Source: an uncultured Lachnospiraceae bacterium (GTDB lineage Bacteria; Bacillota; Clostridia; Lachnospirales; Lachnospiraceae). From it: a DNA stretch of 64,000 nt. This document shows, piece after piece, positions 27,656 to 36,816 of this stretch; position 1 is the stretch's first letter; each line of letters opens with the position of its first letter. The stretch spans positions 172,894 to 236,893 of the forward strand of contig CAKRCW010000004.1 of NCBI GenBank assembly GCA_934309145.1. Reading direction: 5' to 3'. The position numbers and the translations under genes are program-made. The notes below the pieces were generated by a model. It did not search any database. It was not told where the DNA came from and was given only the letters and a program-made list of their open reading frames with translations.

Positions 27656-30241
27656 ATGGCTACTGCGAACAATAAGCGCAGCACAAATAATAAACAGAGC
27701 ACAAGCAAAAAGAGTAATACAAATAACAGGCAGAGTACAGGTAATAATGCCAAAGGAAGAAATAGTACATATAAAGGAAATGCAAAGGACGTTAACCCAA
27801 GAAGAAATGAAATATGGCTGTTTGTGTATTTGGCAATAGCTGTGTTTTTGCTATGCAGTAATTTCGGATGGTGCGGAGTGGCGGGAAAAGCCATATCCGG
27901 AGTTATATTTGGTATATTTGGAACTGTATCATATATTCTTCCGATATACTTATTCTTTTCGGCAGCATTTTTGCTGTCAAACGGAGCACAAAAGACGATT
28001 GTCAAACGTGTATTGTGCGTAGGAATATTTCTTATAGTTGTTGCGTTTATATGTCAGCTTGTAAATGGAGCTTCGGGAGTTACAATAAAGCAGTTATACG
28101 AGAATGGCTCTGTCAATAAGAGAGGCGGCGGTGTACTTCTTGGAGGTATTCTTGCCATATTATATAAGCTTATAGGACTTACAGGCTCTATTATAGTAAC
28201 TGTACTTCTTACGGTTATAGGAATCATAATTGTTCTTGACACTTCTATTATAGGATTTATGAAGGCTGAGCTTACAAAGGAAAGAGTTAAGCCTGAGAAT
28301 GACTATGAGGAGGAGTTTGATTTTGAGGAGACAGCGGAGCAGCCTGTTAATAAGTCTAAGAATAAAGATGTGCTTAATTCTATAAAGGTGCTTGAGGCTG
28401 AGGATAAGAAGAAAAACAAGAAGAACAATAAGGTTGTAAAGGAGGAAGAGGTGCATGAGTTAAAGCCACTTCCACATCAGGAGTTAGATTTCTTCGATAA
28501 GCCTGAGTCTGATGGATTTGAGGTAAGCACAGAGGATTCAGAGGTTGAAGTGCCTGTTACTGAGCTTGCACCGGTGAAGAGAAAGCGAAAGAAAACAAAG
28601 GCATCTACAGCTGAGATGCTTGCTGAGAGAGATGAGATTGACAAGGATATCAATGTCAAGGCAGAGATAAAGAAGGACACACCTGAGACTGATGAAATAG
28701 ACGTAAAATCAGATATACAGCCAGACACAGGCAATTTTGCCCCTGATGCTACAGATAGTGTAAAAGCATACCAGTTTCCGTCTACGGAGCTTCTTAAGAA
28801 GGCAAATGGAAAGCAGGGCGGAAACAATGAGAACTCAGTAAGAGAGACTGCAATGAAGCTTAAGAGTACTCTTGAGAATTTCGGTGTCAATGTAACTATA
28901 ACCAATTATAGCTGTGGCCCTTCTGTTACAAGATATGAGCTGCAGCCTGAGCAGGGTGTTAAGGTCAGCAAGATAGTTAATCTTGCTGATGATATAAAGC
29001 TTAACCTCGCTGCGGCAGATATAAGAATTGAGGCACCTATACCGGGCAAGGCGGCTATAGGAATTGAGGTTCCTAACAAGGAGAGCCAGCCGGTTTATTT
29101 CAGGGATTTGCTTGAGTCGGAGAACTTTAAGAAATTCCCATCTAATATTGCATTTGCGGTTGGTAAAGATATAAGCGGTCAGGTAATTGTTGCAGATATT
29201 GCGAAGATGCCGCATTTGCTCATAGCAGGTGCTACAGGCTCAGGTAAATCAGTCTGTATAAATACGCTTATCATGAGTATTTTATATAAGGCTAATCCTA
29301 ATGATGTAAAGCTTATAATGGTAGATCCTAAGCAGGTTGAGTTGAGTATATATAATGGAATTCCGCATATGCTTATACCTGTTGTGACAGATCCTAAGAA
29401 GGCTGCCGGAGCACTTAACTGGGCTGTTATGGAGATGACGAACAGATACCAGCTTTTTGCACAGTACAATGTACGTAATCTACAGGGCTACAATGAGAAG
29501 GTTCTCGCTGTTACAGGCGAGCCTGAGGGTAATGAGGAGCTTAAGAAGCTGCCGCAGATAGTTATTATAGTTGATGAGCTTGCTGACCTTATGATGGTCG
29601 CACACGGAGAGGTTGAGGATGCCATAGTAAGACTTTCGCAGCTTGCCCGTGCAGCTGGAATCCACCTTGTAATTGCTACACAGAGACCTTCAGTTGACGT
29701 CATAACAGGACTTATTAAGGCAAACGTGCCATCAAGAATTGCCATGACGGTTTCGTCCGGTGTCGATTCAAGAACCATTCTTGATATGAATGGTGCTGAA
29801 AAACTGCTAGGAAAGGGTGATATGCTGTTTTACCCTACAGGATATCCAAAGCCTGTCAGAGTGCAGGGTGCATTTTTATCTGATGACGAGATTGCAAATG
29901 TTGTTGATTTCCTCAAGGAGCAAAATGGTGACAATGTAGTTTATGATGAGAAGATTAGCAGCGAGATAGCAAGCACTAAGGTAGGTGGTGCAGTTGGACA
30001 GTCCTCGGCTGAGCCGGAATATGATGATTATTTTGCAGATGCAGGTAAGTTCATAATAGGAAAGGACAAGGCTTCCATAGGTATGTTGCAGAGAGTGTAT
30101 AAGATAGGCTTTAACAGGGCGGCACGAATTATGGACCAGCTATCTGAGGCAGGTGTTGTTGGACCTGAGGAGGGTACAAAGCCTAGAAAGGTTCTTATGA
30201 CTATGGAGGAATTTGAAAATTTTGTTGAAGAGAACTTATAA
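27656..30241 (+). CDS. ftsK: DNA translocase FtsK/SpoIIIE
   Basis: 861 residues from the ATG at 27656, which has AAGGAG 10 bases upstream; earlier in-frame codons fall in the preceding hairpin. A Ser/Thr/Asn/Lys-rich tail (1-45), about four membrane helices (about 48-200), a charged linker (to about 380), then the RecA-like motor with Walker A GATGSGKSV (near residue 525) and Walker B VIIVDELADLMM. The last ~65 residues form the DNA-reading gamma winged-helix domain (FIIGKDKASIGMLQR). It pumps DNA across the division or sporulation septum. In a spore former it may act as SpoIIIE. Confidence 0.95.
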   Translation: MATANNKRSTNNKQSTSKKSNTNNRQSTGNNAKGRNSTYKGNAKDVNPRRNEIWLFVYLAIAVFLLCSNFGWCGVAGKAISGVIFGIFGTVSYILPIYLFFSAAFLLSNGAQKTIVKRVLCVGIFLIVVAFICQLVNGASGVTIKQLYENGSVNKRGGGVLLGGILAILYKLIGLTGSIIVTVLLTVIGIIIVLDTSIIGFMKAELTKERVKPENDYEEEFDFEETAEQPVNKSKNKDVLNSIKVLEAEDKKKNKKNNKVVKEEEVHELKPLPHQELDFFDKPESDGFEVSTEDSEVEVPVTELAPVKRKRKKTKASTAEMLAERDEIDKDINVKAEIKKDTPETDEIDVKSDIQPDTGNFAPDATDSVKAYQFPSTELLKKANGKQGGNNENSVRETAMKLKSTLENFGVNVTITNYSCGPSVTRYELQPEQGVKVSKIVNLADDIKLNLAAADIRIEAPIPGKAAIGIEVPNKESQPVYFRDLLESENFKKFPSNIAFAVGKDISGQVIVADIAKMPHLLIAGATGSGKSVCINTLIMSILYKANPNDVKLIMVDPKQVELSIYNGIPHMLIPVVTDPKKAAGALNWAVMEMTNRYQLFAQYNVRNLQGYNEKVLAVTGEPEGNEELKKLPQIVIIVDELADLMMVAHGEVEDAIVRLSQLARAAGIHLVIATQRPSVDVITGLIKANVPSRIAMTVSSGVDSRTILDMNGAEKLLGKGDMLFYPTGYPKPVRVQGAFLSDDEIANVVDFLKEQNGDNVVYDEKISSEIASTKVGGAVGQSSAEPEYDDYFADAGKFIIGKDKASIGMLQRVYKIGFNRAARIMDQLSEAGVVGPEEGTKPRKVLMTMEEFENFVEENL

Positions 30242-30296
30242 CATGTGCTACACTAATTTATTGGGTAGATAATAATTACAAAGGAGACAAAGGATT

Positions 30297-31967
30297 ATGT
30301 TGACAGATATTGAAATTGCACAGCAGGCAAAGCTTGATAATATAAAGGAAGTTGCCGCTAAGGTTGGTATGACAGAGGATGATTTGGAATTATATGGCAA
30401 GTATAAGGCTAAGATATCCGATGAATATATGGAGTCTATAAAGGATAATGAGAATGGTAAGCTTGTTCTTGTTACAGCTATCAATCCTACTCCTGCCGGA
30501 GAGGGAAAGACAACAGTAACAGTAGGACTTGGACAGGCTATGAACAGACTCGGCAGGAAAACAGTTATAGCATTGAGAGAGCCATCACTTGGACCTTGCT
30601 TCGGTATAAAGGGTGGAGCTGCCGGAGGCGGATATTCACAGGTAGTTCCTATGGAGGATTTGAATTTACATTTTACAGGAGATTTTCATGCTATAACATC
30701 AGCTAATAATCTTCTTGCAGCAATGATGGATAATCATATGCATCAGGGAAATGCACTCCGCATAGATCCTAAGAGAATCGTATTTAAGAGATGTCTTGAT
30801 ATGAACGACAGAGCACTTCGTAACATCATAATAGGTATGGGTAAGAAGGCAGATGGAGTTGTAAGACAGGATGGCTTCGTTATAACAGTAGCCTCAGAGA
30901 TTATGGCTATACTTTGTCTTGCTTCAGATATCAATGATTTAAAGGATAGACTTTCTAAGATTATCGTAGCTTATAACTACGACAATGAGCCTGTAACAGC
31001 AGGTGACTTAAAGGCAGTAGGTGCCATGACAGCACTTCTCAAGGATGCAATAAAGCCTAATATTATACAGACATTAGAGCATACACCTGCACTCGTTCAC
31101 GGAGGACCATTTGCTAACATTGCACACGGATGTAATTCAGTACGTGCTACAAAGACTGCGCTTAAGATGGCTGACTACGTTATAACTGAGGCTGGATTTG
31201 GTGCTGACCTTGGTGCAGAGAAGTTCTTTGATATTAAATGCCGTATGTCAGGTCTTAAGCCTGACGCTGTAGTTCTTGTGGCTACTGTTCGTGCACTTAA
31301 ATACAATGGTGGTGTGCCAAAGGATGAGCTTTCTAACGAGAATCTTGAGGCGTTGAAGGCTGGTATAGTTAATCTTGAGAAGCATATAGAGAACTTACAG
31401 ATGTATGGAGTTCCTGTAGTTGTCACGCTTAACAGATTTGTATCAGATACAGATGCAGAGCTTAGCTTTGTGAGAGAATTCTGTGAGGCTAAGGGCTGTG
31501 ACTTCGCACTTGCTAATGTTTGGGAAAAAGGTGGCGAAGGCGGTGAGGAGCTTGCTAAGGCACTTTTATATACACTTGAGAATAAGAAGAGTGATTTTAA
31601 GCTCTTATATAATGATGACTTATCAATAAAAGAAAAGATCGAGACAATTGCTACTAAGATATACGGTGCAAAGGATGTTTCATACAGCCCTGAGGCTTTG
31701 CGTGCAATAAAGAAGATAGAGGAGATGGGCTTTTCTGATATGCCTGTATGTATGGCTAAGAATCAGTATTCTCTCTCTGATGATGCAAAGAAGCTTGGCA
31801 GACCTACAGGATTTACTGTAAATATCCGTGAGGTATATGTAAGTGCAGGTGCGGGCTTTGTTGTTGCGATAACCGGAGCTATAATGACTATGCCGGGATT
31901 ACCTAAGAGCCCTGCGGCAGAGCGCATTTTTGTTGATGAGAATGGAGTTACTAACGGACTGTTTTAG
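30297..31967 (+). CDS. fhs: Formate-tetrahydrofolate ligase
   Basis: 556 residues, the family length. The nucleotide-binding loop [16 protein letters not shown] and the downstream [22 protein letters not shown] signature (in part) are visible. The enzyme makes 10-formyl-tetrahydrofolate from formate, ATP and tetrahydrofolate. folD follows 19 bases later, so the pair would interconvert formyl-, methenyl- and methylene-folate for purine and methionine synthesis. There is no acetogenic CODH/ACS gene in the window. Confidence 0.97.
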   Translation: MLTDIEIAQQAKLDNIKEVAAKVGMTEDDLELYGKYKAKISDEYMESIKDNENGKLVLVTAINPTPAGEGKTTVTVGLGQAMNRLGRKTVIALREPSLGPCFGIKGGAAGGGYSQVVPMEDLNLHFTGDFHAITSANNLLAAMMDNHMHQGNALRIDPKRIVFKRCLDMNDRALRNIIIGMGKKADGVVRQDGFVITVASEIMAILCLASDINDLKDRLSKIIVAYNYDNEPVTAGDLKAVGAMTALLKDAIKPNIIQTLEHTPALVHGGPFANIAHGCNSVRATKTALKMADYVITEAGFGADLGAEKFFDIKCRMSGLKPDAVVLVATVRALKYNGGVPKDELSNENLEALKAGIVNLEKHIENLQMYGVPVVVTLNRFVSDTDAELSFVREFCEAKGCDFALANVWEKGGEGGEELAKALLYTLENKKSDFKLLYNDDLSIKEKIETIATKIYGAKDVSYSPEALRAIKKIEEMGFSDMPVCMAKNQYSLSDDAKKLGRPTGFTVNIREVYVSAGAGFVVAITGAIMTMPGLPKSPAAERIFVDENGVTNGLF

Positions 31968-31986
31968 TTTGTGATGGAGGAATAAG

Positions 31987-32826
31987 ATGGCACTTAGAAT
32001 TGATGGAAAAGTTATATCACAGCAGATAAAGGATGAGCTTAAGGAGAAGGTTTTACAGCTTAAAGAGGAAGGCAGGGAGATATGTCTTGCTGTTATTCAG
32101 GTAGGAAATGATCCTGCATCCTGTGTTTATGTAGGAAACAAGAAAAAAGCGTGTGCTTATATTGGTATTAAGTCACTTTCATATGAGCTTCCTTATGAGA
32201 CAACAGAGGAGGAACTTATAGCACTTATAGAGAAACTTAATAATGATGACAGCGTACATGGTATATTAGTTCAGTTACCTGTACCTGAGCACATTAATGA
32301 GAAGAATATTATAAATGCTATTTCTCCTAAGAAAGATGTAGATGGTTTCCATCCTGCAAGTGTTGGTGCATTATCTATAGGTGAGAAGGGCTTTGTATCA
32401 TGTACGCCTGCCGGAATTATACAACTTCTCAAACGCTCAGATATTGAGATTGCCGGCAAGGAGTGTGTGGTAATCGGAAGAAGTAATATCGTAGGAAAGC
32501 CTATGGCAATGCTCCTTTTGCGAGAGAATGGAACTGTTACAATATGTCACTCTAAGACAAAGGATTTAAAGGAAGTATGTAAGCGTGCTGATATTCTGGT
32601 TGTAGCGATAGGCCGCCCTAAGATGATTGATGCAAGCTATGTCAAGGAGGGTGCTGTTGTAATAGATGTAGGTATTCACCGTGACGAGAATAATAAGCTG
32701 TGTGGAGATGTAGACTACGCATCAGTTGAGCCAGTAGCTGGTGCTATAACACCTGTTCCGGGTGGCGTTGGTCCTATGACTATAGCTATGCTTATGAATA
32801 ATTGCGTAGAGGCAGGAATGGCATAA
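31987..32826 (+). CDS. folD: Bifunctional methylenetetrahydrofolate dehydrogenase / methenyltetrahydrofolate cyclohydrolase
   Basis: 279 residues. Typical FolD motifs: the catalytic Lys region (CVYVGNKKKAC), QLPVPEHI, KDVDGFHP, and the NADP-binding stretch VIGRSNIVGKPMA, plus the C-terminal TPVPGGVGPMT. It sits between fhs and rimO; its TAA shares one base with the rimO ATG (TAATG), so translation of the two is coupled. Confidence 0.97.
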   Translation: MALRIDGKVISQQIKDELKEKVLQLKEEGREICLAVIQVGNDPASCVYVGNKKKACAYIGIKSLSYELPYETTEEELIALIEKLNNDDSVHGILVQLPVPEHINEKNIINAISPKKDVDGFHPASVGALSIGEKGFVSCTPAGIIQLLKRSDIEIAGKECVVIGRSNIVGKPMAMLLLRENGTVTICHSKTKDLKEVCKRADILVVAIGRPKMIDASYVKEGAVVIDVGIHRDENNKLCGDVDYASVEPVAGAITPVPGGVGPMTIAMLMNNCVEAGMA

Positions 32827-34175
32827 TGAATATACTTATGGTATCGCTTGGATGTGATAAAAATTTGTGTGACAGTGAGACGATGCTTGGACTGCTTCGC
32901 GCTGAACACTATAACATAACAAATGACGAGCAGGAGGCAGATGTCGTTGTTGTTAATACATGCAGTTTTATAAAGGATGCTATGGAGGAGAGTATAAATA
33001 CTATCCTTGAGATGGCTAAGCTTAAACAGGGGAGACTTAAGTATCTTATCGCTGCCGGATGTCTGGCTGAGAGATTTAAGGATGAGATATGCTCTGAAAT
33101 TCCTGAGATAGATGCGTGTATTGGAACGACAAGCTTTGACAGGATTGTTGATGTTGTAAAGGAGCTTGAAGCTAAGAATAAGGATGAGAATGAGAAGATT
33201 TACGTCTATGATGATATAAATCGTCTTGCAGCTACTTACAAGGAAAAGGTTATTACATCAGGAACATTTATGGGTTATCTTAAAATTGCTGAGGGCTGTG
33301 ACAAGTTCTGTACTTATTGTATAATTCCTCATATAAGAGGCAGATACAGAAGTGTTCCGATGGAGGATGTCATAGAACAGGCAAAATATATGGCAAAGCA
33401 GGGTATCACAGAGCTTGTTCTTGTGGCACAGGAGACAACCTGTTATGGCGTGGATTTATATGGAGCTAAAAAGCTTCCAGAGCTTGTACATGAGCTTTGT
33501 GGTATAGATGGCATACACTGGATAAGACTCATGTATGCATATCCTGAAGAAATTACAGATGATATGATTGATATGTTTGCAAAGGAAGATAAGCTTGTCA
33601 ATTATATCGATATGCCGCTTCAGCATTCTGAGAGCAATATTCTTAAGAGAATGGGAAGAAAAACAGATAAGGAATCTATCATATCTGTAATTACAAAGCT
33701 AAGGGATAAGGTTCCTGATATAGCAATAAGAACCTCACTCATAGCCGGATTTCCAGGCGAAACCGAGGAGGAGCACCAGGCTCTTATGGAATTCCTTGAT
33801 GAGTATGAGCTAGACAGGGTTGGTGTATTTACTTATTCAAGAGAAGAAAATACTCCTGCAGCTTCATTTGACAATCAGATAGACGAAGAGACTGCTGCAA
33901 GATGGCAGAGCGAGATTATGGAGCTTCAGCAGGAGATATCGCAGGATAAGAATAATGCACTTATCGGCAAGACTCTATCAGTTGTTATTGAGGGTTATTC
34001 ACCGGAGGAGGATGTATATGTGGGAAGAACCTACAGAGATGCTCCTAACGTGGATGGATTAGTGTTTGTAAACTGTGATTACGAGCTTATGTCAGGAAGC
34101 TATGTAGACGTTGTTATCCGGGAAACCGGACCATATGATTTGATAGGAGATATTGCAGATGAATTTACCGAATAA
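32826..34175 (+). CDS. rimO: Ribosomal protein S12 methylthiotransferase RimO
   Basis: 449 residues from the ATG at 32826, where SLGCDKNLCDSE forms the family's N-terminal UPF0004 signature. Three Cys of this domain bind the auxiliary Fe-S cluster; the radical-SAM CxxxCxxC appears in GCDKFCTYCIIP. A C-terminal TRAM domain (about 385-449) follows. It adds a methylthio group to the conserved Asp of S12. RimO rather than MiaB is chosen by the VSLGCxKNLxDSE motif. It overlaps pgsA by 17 bases. Confidence 0.93.
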   Translation: MNILMVSLGCDKNLCDSETMLGLLRAEHYNITNDEQEADVVVVNTCSFIKDAMEESINTILEMAKLKQGRLKYLIAAGCLAERFKDEICSEIPEIDACIGTTSFDRIVDVVKELEAKNKDENEKIYVYDDINRLAATYKEKVITSGTFMGYLKIAEGCDKFCTYCIIPHIRGRYRSVPMEDVIEQAKYMAKQGITELVLVAQETTCYGVDLYGAKKLPELVHELCGIDGIHWIRLMYAYPEEITDDMIDMFAKEDKLVNYIDMPLQHSESNILKRMGRKTDKESIISVITKLRDKVPDIAIRTSLIAGFPGETEEEHQALMEFLDEYELDRVGVFTYSREENTPAASFDNQIDEETAARWQSEIMELQQEISQDKNNALIGKTLSVVIEGYSPEEDVYVGRTYRDAPNVDGLVFVNCDYELMSGSYVDVVIRETGPYDLIGDIADEFTE

Positions 34176-34698
34176 ACTAACAATACTTAGAGTTATACTT
34201 ATACCATTTTTCTTGGTTTTCCTTATGGTTGATGGAATACCCGGAGGAAAATGGATTTCCCTTGCCATATTTATTGTTGCAAGCCTTACTGATATGTTAG
34301 ATGGTAAGATAGCCAGAAAATATAATCTTATAACTAACTTTGGAAAATTCATGGATCCGCTTGCGGATAAGCTTCTTGTCTGCTCAGCAATGATAGCGAT
34401 GATTGATCTTGGAAGAATTCCATGCTGGGTGGTTATAATAATTATTGCAAGAGAATTTATAATAAGTGGATTCAGACTTGTTGCATCAGATAATGGTGTT
34501 GTAATTGCAGCAGGCTGGTGGGGCAAAATCAAGACAGTTGTACAGATGATTATGATAATCGTACTTATATGCGACTTTGGTGGTAAGGTTGTCGGTATAA
34601 TAGAGAATGTTCTCATTTATGCCGCTCTTGCACTCACAATAATTTCACTTGTTGATTATCTTGTGAAGAATAAGGATGTACTTGCTGACCAGAAGTAA
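34159..34698 (+). CDS. pgsA: CDP-diacylglycerol-glycerol-3-phosphate 3-phosphatidyltransferase
   Basis: 179 residues with several membrane helices. The CDP-alcohol phosphotransferase motif is complete: DMLDGKIAR followed by GKFMDPLADK. The N-terminal MNLPNKLTILR is typical of PgsA. It makes phosphatidylglycerol phosphate. The ATG at 34159 has AGGAGA 8 bases upstream and lies inside the end of rimO. The order pgsA-cinA matches Bacillus. Confidence 0.94.
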   Translation: MNLPNKLTILRVILIPFFLVFLMVDGIPGGKWISLAIFIVASLTDMLDGKIARKYNLITNFGKFMDPLADKLLVCSAMIAMIDLGRIPCWVVIIIIAREFIISGFRLVASDNGVVIAAGWWGKIKTVVQMIMIIVLICDFGGKVVGIIENVLIYAALALTIISLVDYLVKNKDVLADQK

Positions 34699-34718
34699 GC
34701 GTTAAGGGGGCTAAGGGT

Positions 34719-35195
34719 ACGGAAACAATAGAAGAAAAATTAATAGCAATTCTTCGGGATAAAAATATGCATATAACAACTGCTGAATCCTGTACAGGCG
34801 GGCTTATTGCCAGTACAATAGTGGATGTTCCCGGTGCGTCATATGTTCTTGACGAGGCGCATGTCACCTACTCAAATGATGCTAAGATGAGGCTGCTTAA
34901 GGTAAGACCTGACACTCTTTTAGAAAAAGGTGCGGTGTCGGAGGAGACAGCGTATCAGATGGCAAAGGGAGCGGCAGAGCTTGCTGATTCCGACTGTGCT
35001 ATATCGGTTACCGGAATTGCAGGACCAGATGGGGGAACACCTGACAAGCCTGTGGGCACTGTGTATGCTGGATTTTATATCAGGGGTAAAATACATGTGA
35101 TAAGATATAATTTTGACGGTGACAGAACTGCGGTAAGGAAGCAGACTGTGAATGCAGTTCTTGAAGAAATGTATAAATGTTTAAACAACATATAA
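34719..35195 (+). CDS. pncC: Nicotinamide-nucleotide amidase (CinA C-terminal domain), unusual start
   Basis: The PncC family pattern is clear: ESCTGGLIA, VTYSNDAK, GAVSEETA and VTGIAGPDGGTPDKPVGTV. It deamidates nicotinamide mononucleotide in NAD recycling; the N-terminal COG1058 half of full-length CinA is absent. The first ATG is at 34767, but the codons before it read ETIEEKLIAILRDKN, the conserved first helix of the family, so translation should begin upstream. No ATG, GTG, TTG or CTG occurs in that open stretch. ACG at 34719 lies 8 bases after AAGGGGG (34704-34710) and would give 158 residues; ATA at 34728 is another candidate. Starting at ATG 34767 would leave 142 residues and no good ribosome binding site. 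Confidence 0.8.
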   Translation, partial: TETIEEKLIAILRDKNMHITTAESCTGGLIASTIVDVPGASYVLDEAHVTYSNDAKMRLLKVRPDTLLEKGAVSEETAYQMAKGAAELADSDCAISVTGIAGPDGGTPDKPVGTVYAGFYIRGKIHVIRYNFDGDRTAVRKQTVNAVLEEMYKCLNNI

Positions 35196-35209
35196 TAATG
35201 ATTTTTGGG

Positions 35210-35256
35210 GCTACGAATTGTGTTTTTACAAAATAACACAGTTCGTAGCTTAATTT
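35210..35256 (+). terminator. Terminator after pncC
   Basis: A 15-bp stem with one G-U pair (35210-35224 with 35235-35249), 10-base loop, and a short AT-rich tail. Confidence 0.75.
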
Positions 35257-35277
35257 ATAAATTATTGTAATATTTGC

Positions 35278-35306
35278 TTGATTTAAAGAGTAAAAAAGTA
35301 TACAAT
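35278..35306 (+). promoter_or_regulatory. Promoter of the Na+-pump decarboxylase operon
   Basis: TTGATT (35278-35283), 17 bases, TACAAT (35301-35306), about 68 bases before the first gene. Confidence 0.6.
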
Positions 35307-35373
35307 TACAATCGGAAGAAATTGGTTTTGGCGTAAGCCATTACCTAAAATAAATTAATGTGGAGGACTAAAA

Positions 35374-36798
35374 ATGAGTAACAGACTTAGTATGTCAGCA
35401 AGCGACAGAATCAATGCTTTGCTTGATGACGCAAGCTTTGTTGAGGTTGGTGCTTATGTTACAGCAAGAAGTACTGATTTTAACATGCAGGAAAAAGATA
35501 CTCCAAAAGACGGTGTCATTACCGGCTATGGCGTGATTGGCGGTAAGATAGTATACGTTTACAGCCAGGATGCAAACGTTCTTGGTGGTGCTATCGGAGA
35601 GATGCATGCAAAGAAGATAGCTAATATCTATGATATGGCTATGAAGGTTGGTGCACCTGTTATCGGACTTGTAGATTGTGCAGGTTTGAGATTACAGGAG
35701 GCAACAGATGCTCTTAATGCATTTGGAGAGGTATACCTTAAGCAGACACTTGCTTCAGGCGTAATTCCACAGATTACAGCTATATTTGGAACATGTGGTG
35801 GTGGAGCAGCACTTATTCCAACTTTGACAGATTTTACATTTATGACAGCAGAGGGCTCAAAGCTTTTTGTAAACAGCCCTAATGCTTTAGATGGCAACAA
35901 TGTGTCTAAGCTTGATACAGCTTCGGCAGAATATTTAAGCAGCAACACATCATTAGTTGATGCTGTATGCGAGGATGATGCGGCTGTTCTTGGACAGATT
36001 CGTGCACTTGTGGATATGCTTCCTTCTAACAATGAGGATGATGACCAGACAGAGTGTACAGATGACCTTAACAGAGTTATCCCTAATCTTGACGGATTTG
36101 CAAAGGACGCTCGTGCAGTGCTCCAGAATATTGCAGATAACAATGTATTTGTTGAGATGAAGAAGGATTTCTGTAAGGATATGATTCTTGGATTTATCAA
36201 GCTTGACGGTTCAACAATCGGATGCGTAGCAAATCAGGCAGTAGACGGAGGAGACTTACTTTCTACTAATGCTGCTTATGTGGCTGCTGATTTTGTTAAG
36301 TTCTGTGATGCATTTGATATTCCTGTTCTTACATTGGTTAATGTTAAGGGCTTTGTTGCTACAGTAAGCAATGAGAGAATGATAGCAGATGCGGCTGCTA
36401 AGCTTACTTATTCATATGCAGACGCTACAGTTCCTAAGGTTACACTTGTTATGGGTGATGCATTTGGAACAGCTTATACAGTAATGAACTCTAAGGCTAT
36501 CGGAGCTGATATGGTATATGCATGGCCAACAGCTAAGATTGGTACTATGGATCCTGAGATGGCAGTTAAGATTATGTATGAGAAGGAAATAGGAGAGGCT
36601 GACGATAAGGTTGCCAAGATAGCTGAGCTTAAGAAGTCATACACAGAGTTACAGTCAAGTGCTATGGCTGCTGCTAAGAGAGGTTATATCGATGATATAA
36701 TTGAGCCGGACGCAACAAGAAAGCGTATTGTGGCAGCATTTGATATGCTCTATACAAAGAGGGAAGACAGACCGTACAAGAAACACGGAGCAGTATAA
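35374..36798 (+). CDS. Acyl-CoA carboxyltransferase subunit (MmdA/12S-like)
   Basis: 474 residues with two crotonase-like halves, as in methylmalonyl-CoA decarboxylase alpha, propionyl-CoA carboxylase beta and the 12S transcarboxylase subunit. The oxyanion-hole regions are recognisable but unusual: VDCAGLRLQEA where the family normally has DSGGARIQEG, and GTCGGGAALIP where it has a CAGGAVYSP-like motif. The protein is ~35 residues shorter than typical MmdA. It would move CO2 between an acyl-CoA and the biotin carrier encoded two genes downstream. The acyl-CoA (methylmalonyl, malonyl, glutaconyl or other) cannot be told from sequence. First gene of a five-gene operon. Confidence 0.8.
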   Translation: MSNRLSMSASDRINALLDDASFVEVGAYVTARSTDFNMQEKDTPKDGVITGYGVIGGKIVYVYSQDANVLGGAIGEMHAKKIANIYDMAMKVGAPVIGLVDCAGLRLQEATDALNAFGEVYLKQTLASGVIPQITAIFGTCGGGAALIPTLTDFTFMTAEGSKLFVNSPNALDGNNVSKLDTASAEYLSSNTSLVDAVCEDDAAVLGQIRALVDMLPSNNEDDDQTECTDDLNRVIPNLDGFAKDARAVLQNIADNNVFVEMKKDFCKDMILGFIKLDGSTIGCVANQAVDGGDLLSTNAAYVAADFVKFCDAFDIPVLTLVNVKGFVATVSNERMIADAAAKLTYSYADATVPKVTLVMGDAFGTAYTVMNSKAIGADMVYAWPTAKIGTMDPEMAVKIMYEKEIGEADDKVAKIAELKKSYTELQSSAMAAAKRGYIDDIIEPDATRKRIVAAFDMLYTKREDRPYKKHGAV

Positions 36799-36816
36799 AA
36801 AAGAGGTGACAACTAA

